Source: Roseivivax halodurans JCM 10272
GTDB lineage: Bacteria > Pseudomonadota > Alphaproteobacteria > Rhodobacterales > Rhodobacteraceae
Assembly: GCF_000521785.1 (NCBI RefSeq)
Contig: NZ_JALZ01000012.1
Location: 44,277 to 108,276, forward strand
Direction: 5' to 3'
Length of the DNA: 64,000 bases
Part shown: positions 1 to 15,448 of the stretch, one piece after another
Layout of the letters: every line of letters starts with the position of its first letter
Numbering within the stretch: position 1 is the first letter of the stretch
The notes under the pieces: model-generated
The model's input: only the letters and a program-made list of their open reading frames with translations
What the model was told of the DNA's origin: nothing
Databases searched by the model: none
Made by a program: the position numbers and the translations under genes

Positions 1-2929
1 AGCACGAGTGGTTCCAGCGCGCCCGTAACGCGCCGCCCGGGAGCGAGGAGCGCGATTTTTACGTCTGGTCCGACGATCCGGGCAAATGGCCCGAAACCCG
101 GATCATCTTCACCGATTCCGAGCCGTCGAACTGGACCTGGGACCCGGTCGCCGGCCAGTATTTCTGGCACCGCTTCTTCCACCACCAGCCCGATCTGAAT
201 TTCGACAACCCCAAGGTGCTCGAGGCGGTTCTCAACGTGATGCACTTCTGGCTCGACAAGGGCGTGGACGGGCTGCGCCTCGACGCAATCCCCTACCTGA
301 TCGAGCGCGACGGGACCAACAACGAGAACCTCCCCGAGACGCATGACGTGTTGAAGGCCATCCGCGCCGATCTCGACAAGCACTACGAAGGCCGGATGCT
401 GCTCGCCGAGGCGAACCAGTGGCCCGAGGACACGAGACCCTATTTCGGCGACGGCGACGAGTGCCACATGGGCTTCCACTTTCCGCTCATGCCGCGGATG
501 TACATGGCGGTGGCGCAGGAAGACCGCCACGCGATTACCGACATCATTCGCCAGACGCCAGATATTCCCGCCGAATGCCAGTGGGCGATCTTCCTGCGCA
601 ACCACGACGAGCTGACCCTCGAGATGGTCACCGACCGGGAGCGCGACTATCTCTGGGAGACCTACGCCGCCGACAAGCGTGCGCGCATCAATCTCGGCAT
701 CCGCCGCCGGCTCGCGCCGCTGCTGCAGAACGACCGGCGCAAGATCGAGCTTCTGAATTCGCTCCTCTTCTCGATGCCCGGCACCCCGATCGTCTATTAC
801 GGCGACGAGATCGGCATGGGCGACAATTACTACCTCGGCGACCGCGATGGCGTGCGCACGCCGATGCAATGGTCGGCCGACCGCAACGCGGGCTTCTCGC
901 GCGCGGTCCCGCAGCAGCTCTACCTGCCGACGCTTCAGGACCCGGTGCACGGCTATCAGGCCGTCAACGTCGAGGCGCAGCAGAGCTCGCCTTCATCGCT
1001 CCTCAACTGGATGAAGCGGATGATCGCCGTGCGCCAGCGCCACGACGTCTTCGGCCGCGGCGAGATCGAGCTGCTTTATCCGAAAAACCGCAAGGTTCTG
1101 GCCTATCTGCGCCGGACCGAGAACGAGGCTGTGCTCTGTGTCGCCAACCTCTCGCGGCAGGCGCAGGCGGCCGAGATCGACCTCGGCGCCTTCGCCGGCC
1201 GGGTGCCGGTCGAACTCACCGGCCAGTCGCGGTTCCCGCCGGTAGGCGAGTTGCCCTATCTGCTGACGCTGCCGGCCTACGGCTTCTACTGGTTCCTGCT
1301 GACGGACGAGGACGCGCCCGCCTGGCATACGTCCTACACGCCGATGCTGCCGGACTTCCTGACCCTGACCACGCGGGACGGCAAGATCTCGACCGCCCTC
1401 GCCGACCGCTCGGGCCGCGATTTCGTGCACGGGACGCTGCGCGAGTACCTTCCCCTGCAACGCTGGTTCGCAGGCAAGGAAAAGCGGATCGAGGAGGTCG
1501 CGCTGCACCAGCTGGCCGAGCTCGAAGACGGGCGCCACATGCTGTCCGTGATTGATGTCGAGGTCGGCGGCGAGACCCAGCGCTACTTCCTCCCGCTCTC
1601 GGCTGTCTGGGGCGAGGATGCGCTGACCCTGTCGCCGCGCCTGCCTGCCACTCTGGCGAAGCTTAGACGCGCGAGCCGCGTCGGCGCCGTGCTCGATGGC
1701 GTCGTCGACGAGGAGATGGCGCATGCGCTCATTCGGCGCCTGGGCGAGCGTCGCGCGATCGAGGCGGGATCGGGCCGGATCGACTTTCACGGCAGCGAGC
1801 GCCTCGCCGACCTCGGCGAGCTCGGAGAACCGCGCCTCCTGTCGGCAGAGCAATCGAATGCCTCGGTCGCCTTCTCCGACGCCGCGATCCTCAAGATTTA
1901 CCGGCGTCTGCGCGAGGGCGTGCAGCCGGATATCGAAATCGCCCGCTTTCTCACCGAGGAGACGGAGTTCGACGCCAGCCCCGCCCTGCTGGGCACGATC
2001 GACTGGACGACCGGCGAGGGCTCGACCACCACGCTCGCCGCAGCGTTCGAATTCGTGCGCAATCAGGGCGATGCCTGGACATACGTGACCGAGACCCTCG
2101 ACCGGGACATGGAACGCCAGGAAATGGGCGACCACGACACAGATCCCGGCGCGAAGGAGGATGCGCCGATGGTGAGCGGGGGACTCGACCTCGGCTCTGT
2201 CCTGGGTCGGCGGACCGCGGAGCTGCATTGCGCGCTGGCGAGCGGTGCCGAAGGTTCGGCTTTCTCGCAGGAGACTCTGACCCAGCGCTCGGTTGAGGCC
2301 TTCGTCGAGGATACAAGGCGAGAGCTGTCTGACGTTCTCGAGAGGCTCGAGGGGCGTCACGCCAACCTGACTGAAGACGGCAAGGCCCTGGCCGAGCGGG
2401 TTCGGCAGGGTCGGGACGCGCTCTTCGCTCGTCTCGACGCCGTCCGGGACCATGCGCCCTCCGGCGGTCTGAGCCGCATCCATGGCGATTATCATCTGGG
2501 CCAGGTCCTCGTCGTGCAGAACGACGTGCTCATCATCGATTTCGAAGGCGAGCCCGCGCGTGGCCTTGCCGAGCGTCAGGCGAAATCCTCGCCGCTCCGG
2601 GACGTGGCCGGGATGCTGAGGAGCTTCGACTACGCGCTCTGGTCCACGGTCCGTCACCGGATCGAGCTCGGCGCGGATCCCGAGCGCACCGCCGAGAACG
2701 TGGAAGGTTGGCGCCGCGCAACTCAGGGCGCGTTCCTCGCAGCCTATCGTGACGCCATGGCGGGGGCGTCGCTGCACCCGTCCGATCCCGAGTTCGAAGA
2801 GGCCCTTCTCGATCTCTTTCTGATACAAAAGGCGGCCTACGAGGTGGGCTACGAGATGGCGATGCGCCCGGACTGGACCGACATTCCGCTTAGGGGACTT
2901 CTGGCGCTGATGGAGAACGGAGACCGGCG

Positions 2930-2933
<4 letters not shown>
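1..2933 (+). CDS. treS: Trehalose synthase / maltokinase fusion (5' partial)
   Basis: The reading frame is open from base 3, so the gene starts upstream of the window. The N-terminal part is a GH13 trehalose synthase, which interconverts maltose and trehalose: the nucleophile region reads [11 protein letters not shown], the acid/base region [11 protein letters not shown], and the last conserved GH13 motif [12 protein letters not shown]. From about base 1420 the protein continues into a maltokinase (Pep2-like) domain ending with [13 protein letters not shown] and [11 protein letters not shown], the phosphotransferase-like catalytic and metal-binding motifs. The fusion would turn trehalose into maltose-1-phosphate, the donor used by GlgE for alpha-glucan synthesis; glgE itself is not in the window. 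The stop overlaps the glgB start by 4 bp (ATGA), so the two are translationally coupled. Confidence 0.95.
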
Positions 2934-5137
<2,204 letters not shown>

Positions 5138-5140
5138 AGA

Positions 5141-7247
<2,107 letters not shown>

Positions 7248-7255
<8 letters not shown>

Positions 7256-9002
7256 CCTTCCCGCCTGGGGTGCTGTGCCGTTGGACGGCACGCGGACGCG
7301 GTTCCGCCTTTGGGCGCCCGGGATCGACACGCTCGGCCTTCGCCTGCCCGCGGGTGACGTTCCCATGTCGGCCGCCGGCGACGGCTGGTTCGAGTTCGAA
7401 ACCGAAGCCCCGGAAGGCACGCCCTACAACTTTGTTCTGCCGGACGGCATGGTGGTGCCCGACCCGGCGTCGCGCCGGCAAGAGAGCGACGTGCACGGCC
7501 CTTCGCTGGTCACCGCCGCGCCAAAGGTGGCGACATGGCCCGGCCGCCCCTGGGAAGAGGCAGTGATCTACGAGTTGCATGTCGGGACGTTCTCCGACCA
7601 GGGGACCTTCCAGGGAGCCATCGAACACCTTGCGCCGCTGAAGGATCTCGGCGTCACGGCGATCGAACTGATGCCGGTTGCGCATTTTCCGGGAAGCCGC
7701 GGCTGGGGCTACGACGGCGTCCTGACCTACGCACCCCACCCCGCCTATGGCAGCCCCGACGATCTGCGGGCCCTCGTCGAGGCGGCGCACAGGCTCGGGA
7801 TGATGGTGCTGCTCGACGTGGTCTACAACCACTTCGGCCCGGACGGGAATTACCTTCACGCCTACGCGCCCTCGTTCTTCGACGAGGACCGACATACGCC
7901 CTGGGGCGCCGGGATCGACTACGCCCGGCTACCGGTTCGGCGGTTCTTCATCGAGAACGCCATCTACTGGCTCGAGGCGTTCGGCCTCGACGGGCTTCGG
8001 CTTGACGCGGTGGACCAGATCCGGGACGCATCGGACCCCGAACTCCTGGTCGAGATCGCTCGGGAGATCCGCGCCCGCGTCACCGACCGCCCGATCCATC
8101 TGACAACCGAGGACAACCGCAACGTCACGCATCTTCACTGGCGCACCGAGGACGGATCGGTGCCTCTCTTCACGGCGGAATGGAACGACGATTTCCACAA
8201 CGCCGCCCATGTCTGCGCCACCGGCGAGACCGAAGGCTATTACGGCGATTTCGCGCGCGGCCATTGGGACCTCCTCGCGAGGTCCCTGGCCGAGGGCTTC
8301 GCCTATCAAGGCGAGGCGACCCTTGAGGGAGCGCAGCGGGGCGAGCCCTCGGGCCATCTGCCGCCCGCAGCCTTCGTCGACTTCCTGCAGAACCACGATC
8401 AGATCGGCAACCGCGCCTTCGGAGAACGGCTCTCGGCGCTGACCTCCGAGAGCATGATGGAGGCGATGACCGCCATCCTGCTGCTGTCGCCGCACATCCC
8501 GCTCATGTTCATGGGTGACGAATACGGCGAGACGCGCCCCTTCTGCTTCTTTACCGATTTCGAGGGAGAACTCGGCCGGGCTGTGACCGAGGGGCGGCGC
8601 CGCGAATTCGCGGACTTCGCCGCCTTCGCCTCGGGCGATACGAGCCAGGTACCCGACCCGATCGACCGCGCCACCTTTCTCGCCTCGACACTCGACCGCA
8701 GCCGCCGCGAGACGCCGGAAGGGCGTGCCCGGCTCGATCTGACACGGCGCCTGCTGCAGATCAGGTCCGAGCGCATCGTACCCCTTCTCGGCGGCGCGAG
8801 AGGGCATGCCGGCCGTGTCCTTTTGGTCCGTGACGGCGCGCTCGCGGTGGACTGGCAGCTCGGCGGCGCTGTGCTGCAGCTTCGCGCGAACCTCTCGGAG
8901 ACCCCCTGCGATCTGCCCGCGCCCGAGGGCACGGAGATCCACAGCATCGGCGGGCTCGGCGCGCCGCACAGTGTGCAACACTGGCTTCGGGAGGCATCAT
9001 GA
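7248..9002 (+). CDS. treZ: Malto-oligosyltrehalose trehalohydrolase
   Basis: A 584-residue GH13 enzyme that releases free trehalose from maltooligosyltrehalose, the second step of the TreY-TreZ pathway. Motifs in order: an N-terminal beta-domain (TRFRLWAPGIDTL), AVIYELHVGTFS, VVYNHFGPDGNYL, DGLRLDAVDQIRD, LTTEDNRNVTHL and FLQNHDQIGNRAFG. These are diagnostic for TreZ rather than GlgB. Its start overlaps the end of glgX by 8 bp and its stop overlaps malQ by 4 bp. Its partner treY is encoded two genes downstream in the same operon, so trehalose can be produced directly from glycogen. Confidence 0.96.
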
Positions 9003-10834
9003 CGAGCCCACTCGACCGCATCTCGCGCCATCACGGCCTGACCCTCGCATACGACGATCCCGAGGGTGGCCCCATGAGGCCCGTCCCGGACGAGACCAAG
9101 CGGCTCATCCTAGAGGGGCTGCACGTCGATCCCGAGGCTGAGCCCGAGGGGCATCCCGCACCCGAGCGGATGACGGTGCCCGAGGAGGCTCGATGCCATC
9201 TTCCCGGGGAGCTGTCCGACGCGCCGGCCTGGGGCATCTTCTGCCAGCTCTACGAGCTGCGCTCGGCCCGGAACTGGGGCATCGGCGATTTTGCGGATCT
9301 CGCCGAGCTCGCCCGGATCTGCGCCACGGCAGGCGCAGACTTTCTGGGCATCAATCCCGTGCACGCGCTCTTTCTTGCCGATCCTGACCGGCGCAGCCCG
9401 TTCTTTCCGTCGAACCGCCGCTTTCTGAACCCGCTCTACATCGCCCCGGACCGCGTCCCGGGGGCCCAAAACACCGAAGAGGCCCGCGCCCTGCGGTCCG
9501 GCGATCTCGTCGACTATCCCGCCGTCGCCGAGGTCAAGCTGCGCGCCCTCCGCGCGGCGTTCGACGCGCAGCCACCCGCCGGCGCGCACGCGAAGGACTT
9601 CGAAACCTTCTGCGCCGAGGGGGGCACTCCCCTGAGGCTGCACGCGCTCTTCGAGGCGATCTCGTCCCGCATGGCCGCCGAGGGTCACGGTGCCGGTTGG
9701 CGCGACTGGCCCGAGGAGATGCGGGATCCCAACAGCCCGCAGGTGGCCGAGATGGCCGAGCGGCTGGCGCAGGACGTTGCGTTCCATCTCTGGCTCCAGT
9801 GGATCGCGAGACTGCAACTGCGGGAGGCGCAGGAGGCCGCGCTCGATGCGGGCATGCGGATCGGGCTCTATCTCGACGTCGCGGTGGGCGAAGCGCCCGA
9901 CGGCTCCTCGACCTGGTCGGGCGCCGCCGCGGAACTGCCCGGTCTCGCCATCGGCGCGCCGCCAGACATGTTTGCGACCGAAGGTCAGGTCTGGGGTCTC
10001 TCGGCCCCCTCGCCGGTCGCGCTGGAATCGCAGGATTTCGCCCCCTTCGCCGAGATGATCGCGGCGCAGCTCCACGATGCAGGCGCGTTGCGGATCGATC
10101 ATGCGATGGCGCTGTGGCAGCTCTTTCTGGTACCCGAAGGCGAAAGCCCGGCCCGCGGAACCCATCTCCGCTTTCCCTTTCCCGACATGCTGCGCACGCT
10201 CTCCCGGCTATCGCGGGAGCACGAGGCCCTCGTCATCGGCGAGGATCTCGGCTTCGTGCCGGCAGGGTTCCGGGACGCGATGGCCGAGGCGAACATCCTC
10301 TCGTACCGGATCCTCTATTTCGAGCAGACCGAGCGCGGCTTTGTCTCCGCGGCGGAGTATCCGGTCAAGGCGCTCGCCTGCCTCTCGACCCACGATCTGC
10401 CGGTTCTGGCAGGCTGGTGGCGCGGTGAGGACGTGGAGCTCCGCCGGGAATACGGCATGGTCGGCCCAGAGCGATCGGCGGCGGATGCCGCTCACCGCGC
10501 CGAGGAACGCGCCGACCTCGTCTCGAAGCTGCGCAGGGACGCGGGGCTCGAAGGCGCAGCCGACATCCATTCGGGCACCCTGCCCGACGCCGTGCTCGAC
10601 GCCGCGCACCGCTTCATCGCCCGGACGCCCTGTCTTCTGACCGGGGTTCGGCTTGCCGATCTCGTGGGCCCTGAGGCACCGACGAACCTGCCGGGCACGA
10701 CCGACGAATATCCCAATTGGCGCCCACGCTGCCCCGTCGATCTCGACGCGCTCCCGGCGCATCCCGTCTTTGCCAGAGTGACCGCGCTGATGCGCGAGGA
10801 GCGGCCACGCCCCGCCCCGAAAGAGAGGACATGA
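8999..10834 (+). CDS. malQ: 4-alpha-glucanotransferase (amylomaltase)
   Basis: A 611-residue GH77 enzyme that disproportionates maltodextrins, joining short chains into longer ones. GH77 motifs present: AWGIFCQLYELRSARNWGIG near residue 75, ALRIDHAMALWQLFLVPEG (nucleophile Asp), IGEDLGFVP (acid/base Glu) and LSTHDLPVLAGWW. The start overlaps treZ by 4 bp and the stop overlaps treY by 4 bp. In this operon it would recycle the short maltooligosaccharides that TreY and TreZ cannot use. The N-terminus lacks the long extension of some MalQ proteins; otherwise it looks intact. Confidence 0.95.
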   Translation: MTSPLDRISRHHGLTLAYDDPEGGPMRPVPDETKRLILEGLHVDPEAEPEGHPAPERMTVPEEARCHLPGELSDAPAWGIFCQLYELRSARNWGIGDFADLAELARICATAGADFLGINPVHALFLADPDRRSPFFPSNRRFLNPLYIAPDRVPGAQNTEEARALRSGDLVDYPAVAEVKLRALRAAFDAQPPAGAHAKDFETFCAEGGTPLRLHALFEAISSRMAAEGHGAGWRDWPEEMRDPNSPQVAEMAERLAQDVAFHLWLQWIARLQLREAQEAALDAGMRIGLYLDVAVGEAPDGSSTWSGAAAELPGLAIGAPPDMFATEGQVWGLSAPSPVALESQDFAPFAEMIAAQLHDAGALRIDHAMALWQLFLVPEGESPARGTHLRFPFPDMLRTLSRLSREHEALVIGEDLGFVPAGFRDAMAEANILSYRILYFEQTERGFVSAAEYPVKALACLSTHDLPVLAGWWRGEDVELRREYGMVGPERSAADAAHRAEERADLVSKLRRDAGLEGAADIHSGTLPDAVLDAAHRFIARTPCLLTGVRLADLVGPEAPTNLPGTTDEYPNWRPRCPVDLDALPAHPVFARVTALMREERPRPAPKERT

Positions 10835-13140
10835 TGGAGCTGCCCACCGCCTGCTACAGGCTTCAGTTCCGCGAGGGGATGGATTTCGACCGCGCCGCGG
10901 GCATTGCGCCCTATCTGCGCAACCTGGGCGTGAGCCATCTTTACGCCTCGCCGCTTTTCACCGCGGCGCCGGGATCGACCCACGGCTACGACGTGACCGA
11001 CCCGACCGAGGTTGAACCGGAGATTGGCGGCCGCGAGGGGCTCGAGAGGCTGTCGCGCGCCCTGCGGGCCGAGGGGCTGGGGCTCGTGCTCGACATCGTG
11101 CCGAACCACATGGCCTTCTCGCCCGAGGCGCCATGGCTGCGCGACGTCATGCGCTGGGGCACCGACAGCCGCTACGCCCGTCACTTCGACATCGACTGGT
11201 CGCAGAGGCTGCGCCTGCCTTGGCTGCCAGCCCCCTTCGAGACGCATCTGGCGGAGGACGGCTTTACCGTGGTGGACGAGGAGGACGGCCCTGCGCTCGA
11301 TACCGGCGGGCTCAGGATCCCGCTCGCCGACACGCCCGGCCTCGCCGCCGCGCGTTCTGGAGACAGGGACGCCATCCGCGCGCTGCATGCCGAGCAGCCC
11401 TGGCGGCTGGTCCATTGGCGGACGGAAGCCGATGCAATCGCGCATCGGCGTTTCTTTAACGTGACCGGGCTCATCGGTCTGCGCGTGGAGGAGGAGCAAG
11501 TCTTCGAGGACAGCCACGCGCTCCTCTTCGAGCTCGTGGAGGCCGGCATCGTGCAGGGCGTCCGGCTCGACCATATCGACGGGCTGCTCGACCCGGCGCA
11601 GTATCTCGCCCGCCTTCGGGCGCGTCTGCCGGATACGCCCATCTGGGCGGAGAAGATCCTGACAGGGCCCGAGCAGCTGCCGCCCGACTGGCCCATCGAG
11701 GGCACCACCGGCTATGTGGCCGCGCGCGCCTTCGGCCGGCTGCTGACGGACGCGGACGGGCTCGACCGGATCGACAGCGACTACCGCGCGGCCACGGGCC
11801 GGACGGACCCCGCCGAAGACGTGCTTGCGGGCGCGAAGCGGCAGATCATGACCGAGGACCTGTCCGCGGAGCTCTGGGCCCTCAACATGATGTTCGCCGA
11901 GATTGCGGCTGCCGATCCCGTCGGCGTCGAATTCGGGCCCGAACGTCTGCGCGAGGCGCTGATCGAGATGATCGCGGCCTTCCCCCGCTACCGAACCTAC
12001 ATGACCGCGCGCACCGTCTCGGAGGAGGATGCCGCGCTGGTGCGTCGCGCCGGTTCGCTCGCCGCCTCCCGTCTTCCCGCCCCGGGCGCGGTGCCGCTGC
12101 TGACCGATATCCTGACGCGGCCGGATGCCGAGACCGCGCGCTTCCGCCTGCGTTTCCAGCAGGTCACCGGCGCGGCCGTCGCCAAGAGCCAGGAAGACAC
12201 GGCGTTCTACCGGGAGGTGCGCCTTCTCTCGACCAACGAGGTTGGCGGGGAGCCCGACGACGATCCGTTCGGGCCCGCCGGCTTCCACCGCGCCATGCTC
12301 CGCCGCGCGGCGCGCATGCCGCACGCGCTGACGCTCACCACCTCGCACGACACCAAGCGGTCCGAGGATGCGCGTATGCGGATCGCGGCGGCCAGCCATG
12401 CGCCGGACGCCTTCGCCGAATTGTTCCGGCTTTGCGACGAACTGGCCAGCGACGATCTGCACCCGAACCTGCGCTGGTATCTGGCACAGACCCTCCTCGC
12501 GCTCGACAGCACGGACAGCGACATCGAGGCGCGGCTTCATACACATGTCGAGAAGGCGCTGCGCGAGGCCAAGACGGAGACCTACTGGACCGCACCGAAC
12601 GAGACCCTCGAAGCCTCGGCCCGGGAGTATGCAAGCAGGCTCGTGGACCGCCTTCTGCCGCATCCCGAGGCGGCCCGGCCGATCCTCGAAATCGCCGACC
12701 GGCTGTCCCTGGCGCAATGCTCCCTCAAACTGACCGTGCCGGGCGTGTGCGACATCTACCAGGGCTGCGAGATCGCCAATTATTCCCTGACCGATCCGGA
12801 CAACCGCCGGCCCGTGGATTTCGCCGCACTGGATGGCGCGCTGTCGGATGTGTCGCGACTGGCTCGCCCGCTCGACCGCGCCAAGTTCGACCTGACGCGG
12901 TCGCTCCTGCATCTGCGGCGCGCGCGCCCCGAGCTCTTTCTCGACGGCAGCTATACCCCACGCGAGACCGACAATCGCATCTGCGCGTTCTCGCGCGAAC
13001 ATGGGGAGGAGACATTGTCGGTCGCCGTCGCGCTCGAACCCGGCGTCACGGCGAACGAGCTCGAGGCCGCCGCCCCTGGCGAGCTGATCTGGCCAAAGGC
13101 CATCGACGCGCCAGTGCGCATCGCCATCCGGGAGGGATGA
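10831..13140 (+). CDS. treY: Malto-oligosyltrehalose synthase
   Basis: An intramolecular transglucosylase of GH13 that converts the reducing-end alpha-1,4 linkage of a maltodextrin into a trehalose-type alpha-1,1 linkage. The mature start MELPTACYRLQF is typical of TreY. The gene begins ATGATGG, and either ATG (10831 or 10834) could be used; the first overlaps the malQ stop by 4 bp. Motifs: SHLYASPLF, DIVPNHMAFS, GVRLDHIDGLLDP, PIWAEKIL and TTSHDTKRSEDARMR. The length of about 769 residues fits the family. It is the last gene of the glucan/trehalose operon; the next gene converges on it. Confidence 0.96.
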   Translation: MMELPTACYRLQFREGMDFDRAAGIAPYLRNLGVSHLYASPLFTAAPGSTHGYDVTDPTEVEPEIGGREGLERLSRALRAEGLGLVLDIVPNHMAFSPEAPWLRDVMRWGTDSRYARHFDIDWSQRLRLPWLPAPFETHLAEDGFTVVDEEDGPALDTGGLRIPLADTPGLAAARSGDRDAIRALHAEQPWRLVHWRTEADAIAHRRFFNVTGLIGLRVEEEQVFEDSHALLFELVEAGIVQGVRLDHIDGLLDPAQYLARLRARLPDTPIWAEKILTGPEQLPPDWPIEGTTGYVAARAFGRLLTDADGLDRIDSDYRAATGRTDPAEDVLAGAKRQIMTEDLSAELWALNMMFAEIAAADPVGVEFGPERLREALIEMIAAFPRYRTYMTARTVSEEDAALVRRAGSLAASRLPAPGAVPLLTDILTRPDAETARFRLRFQQVTGAAVAKSQEDTAFYREVRLLSTNEVGGEPDDDPFGPAGFHRAMLRRAARMPHALTLTTSHDTKRSEDARMRIAAASHAPDAFAELFRLCDELASDDLHPNLRWYLAQTLLALDSTDSDIEARLHTHVEKALREAKTETYWTAPNETLEASAREYASRLVDRLLPHPEAARPILEIADRLSLAQCSLKLTVPGVCDIYQGCEIANYSLTDPDNRRPVDFAALDGALSDVSRLARPLDRAKFDLTRSLLHLRRARPELFLDGSYTPRETDNRICAFSREHGEETLSVAVALEPGVTANELEAAAPGELIWPKAIDAPVRIAIREG

Positions 13141-13278
13141 CCGAGCCGCAGCGATCGCCGCCGAATAAGGCGAGGATCGCGAAAGGCATACGATCTCGCC
13201 AGGGAGTGCGGATCCTCAGGGATGGGCTCGGACAATACGGACCGTTGCGGTCCTCTGCCCCGCCGGGCTTCGGAGGCT

Positions 13279-14520
13279 CTAGACGGGGACTGCAGGCAGC
13301 GCGGCCGGACGTTCGCGGACCGGCAAGTGAACCAGCGCACTCAAGGCTCCGACGCCGACGCCGATCCACCAGACGAGCGTATATCCCCCGGTGACGTCGT
13401 AGAGCCAGCCGCCCAGGTACACCCCCAGGAAGCCGCCGAGCTGGTGGCTGAAGAAGACGATCCCGTAGAGGGTTCCCATATATCGCAGCCCGTAGAGATG
13501 CGCGATCAGGCCACTTGTCAGCGGCACCGTGGCCAGCCAGAGCGCGCCCATCACGACGGAGAAGACCAGCACCGTCGTTGGCGTTATCGGCAGCGAGATG
13601 AATATCGCCGCGGCAATGGTGCGGCCGGTATAAATCGCCGCCAGCAGGTACTTCTTCTGGAACCGGTTGCCGAGCCAGCCCGCCATGATGGTGCCGGCGA
13701 TATTGGTCAGCCCGATCACGGCGATGGCGACCGCGCCAAGCGCCGTCGTGGTGGTGATGCCCATCCCGTGGAGCAGGCTGCCGGTGGCGATCGGGCCGCA
13801 GAGTTCGGCGATGAACGCGGGAAAATGCGCCGTGATGAACGCGAGCTGATACCCGCAGGAAAAGAATCCGAGGAAGATCAGGGCGAAACTGGGATCGCGC
13901 GCCGCGCGGCCGAGGATTTCGCCCATACTCTCCTTGAGCTCCGCCCTGCCTGCCGGCGCCGGGGCACGCATGAAAGGCAGGAGCAGGATCAGCGCCAGAA
14001 CCGACGCCGCGAAGACGAGGAAGACCGATTGCCAGGGCATGGCGGCGAGGAGCGCCTCCGCCACGGGTGGGCCGACAACCTGCCCCCCGCTGCCGGCGGC
14101 GGTGGCGATGGCGAGGCTCATTGACCGGTTCGCATCGCTCGACGCTCGGCCGACCACCGCAAGGATCACGCCGAAGCCGGTACCGGCTATGCCGAAGCCG
14201 ACCAAGATCTCGTACATCTGGTGGGCCTCGGGCGTGACGGCGAAGGAGGACAGAACCAGCCCGGCGGCATAGGTGATCGCGCCGATGACGATGGCGCGGC
14301 GATCGCCGATCTTCTCGGCAAGCGCGCCGAAAATGGGTTGTCCGATGCCCCATGCCAGGTTCTGGATGGCGATCGCGAGACTGAACTCCGCCCGCAACCA
14401 GCCGAATTCCTCGGCAATCGGGATCTGGAACACGCCGAAGCTCGCCCGGACGGCGAAGCTGACGAGAATGATCAGGCAGCCGGTGGCGAGAAGCGGGGTG
14501 AAGAGCGGCGCACGGGTCAT
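13279..14520 (-). CDS. MFS transporter, monocarboxylate/oxalate-formate antiporter type
   Basis: A 413-residue protein with about 12 hydrophobic segments, reading from the start MTRAPLFTPLLATG (ATG at 14520); the longer upstream reading frame has non-natural Arg/Ser-rich composition and is excluded. Conserved MFS features include GWLRAEFSLAIAIQNLAWGIGQP in the first helices, with the loop motif GALAEKIGDRRA, and a second-half RYMGTLYGIVFFSHQLGGFLG stretch seen in the oxalate/formate and monocarboxylate groups. It is divergent from galB with about 200 bp between them, so a shared promoter region and a role in uptake or export of an aromatic acid or its organic-acid products are plausible. The substrate cannot be assigned from sequence. 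Confidence 0.85.
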   Translation of the reverse strand: MTRAPLFTPLLATGCLIILVSFAVRASFGVFQIPIAEEFGWLRAEFSLAIAIQNLAWGIGQPIFGALAEKIGDRRAIVIGAITYAAGLVLSSFAVTPEAHQMYEILVGFGIAGTGFGVILAVVGRASSDANRSMSLAIATAAGSGGQVVGPPVAEALLAAMPWQSVFLVFAASVLALILLLPFMRAPAPAGRAELKESMGEILGRAARDPSFALIFLGFFSCGYQLAFITAHFPAFIAELCGPIATGSLLHGMGITTTTALGAVAIAVIGLTNIAGTIMAGWLGNRFQKKYLLAAIYTGRTIAAAIFISLPITPTTVLVFSVVMGALWLATVPLTSGLIAHLYGLRYMGTLYGIVFFSHQLGGFLGVYLGGWLYDVTGGYTLVWWIGVGVGALSALVHLPVRERPAALPAVPV

Positions 14521-14717
14521 AGCCGCACTTGCTGCCACTTGCGACGCGGCGTCAATCGTCAAAGCACGGTGAGCGGGGCCGGAACCGCCGATGCACCCGT
14601 TTGACCCGGAACCGAAGCTCGCACAGCACGTCGCCATTGGCCTCGACGTGACATCGGCCCATCCTTGGGTCGAGACGAGCCAGTCCGCGGGACGGCAGCC
14701 AAGAGGGAGGAGACATC

Positions 14718-15448
14718 GTGGGAAACAAGACAGCTCTGGTGGTGAGCGCGCATTCGGCCGACTTCGTGTGGCGCTGCGGCGGGGCGATCGCGCTGCACCA
14801 GTCGCGGGGGGGGACGTGACCATCGTGTGCCTCAGCTACGGCGAGCGCGGCGAAAGCGCCAAGCTCTGGAAGCAGGACGGCATGACACTGGACAAGGTGA
14901 AGGCCGCCCGCGAGGAGGAGGCCCGGAGCGCCGCCGCCGCGCTCGGGGCGCATGACATCCGCTTCTTCGATCTGGGCGACTATCCCCTCGAGATGGACCG
15001 CGCGGCGAAGGACCGGCTGGTGGACGTGATCCGCGAGGTGCAGCCGTCCTTCATCCTCACCCATTCGAAATACGATCCCTACAACACCGACCACATGTAT
15101 GCCTGCGAGGTCACGCTCGAGTGCCGGATGATCGCGCAGGCCTGGGGGCACAATCCCGGGCAGAAGGTTCTCGGGGCGCCGCAGGTCTACCTCTTCGAGC
15201 CGCACCAGACCGAGCAGATGGGATGGAAGCCCGACGTCTTCCTCGACATCTCGGAGGTCTGGGAGCGCAAGCGTGCGGCGATCGAATGCATGGCCGGTCA
15301 GCAGCATCTCTGGGACTACTACACCAACGTCGCCGAGAACCGCGGCAACCATTTCCGCCGCAACTCGGGCGGCCAGGCGGGCGGACGCGCCGCGACCCAT
15401 GCCGAGGGGTTCCAGTCGGTCTTTCCCCGCACCGTGGACGACCTCTGA
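14718..15448 (+). pseudogene. galB: 4-oxalomesaconate hydratase (PIG-L family), frameshifted
   Basis: The gene starts at GTG 14718, behind the strong ribosome binding site AGGGAGGAG, and encodes the GalB N-terminus (SAHSADFVWRCGGAIALH). This frame then meets TGA at 14817. The rest continues in another frame ([57 protein letters not shown]) to 15448. The break coincides with a run of eight G at 14806-14813; nine G would give one uninterrupted frame of about 243 residues, the usual GalB length. GalB hydrates 4-oxalomesaconate to 4-carboxy-4-hydroxy-2-oxoadipate. The gene is either inactivated, subject to slippage in the G run, or carries a sequencing error. Its stop overlaps the galC start (TGATG). 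Confidence 0.85.

Noticed and set aside
13046..14353. Minus-strand 435-codon frame overlapping the MFS gene
   Set aside because: Arg-rich composition and lack of membrane helices; the MFS frame in another register has all the transmembrane segments.
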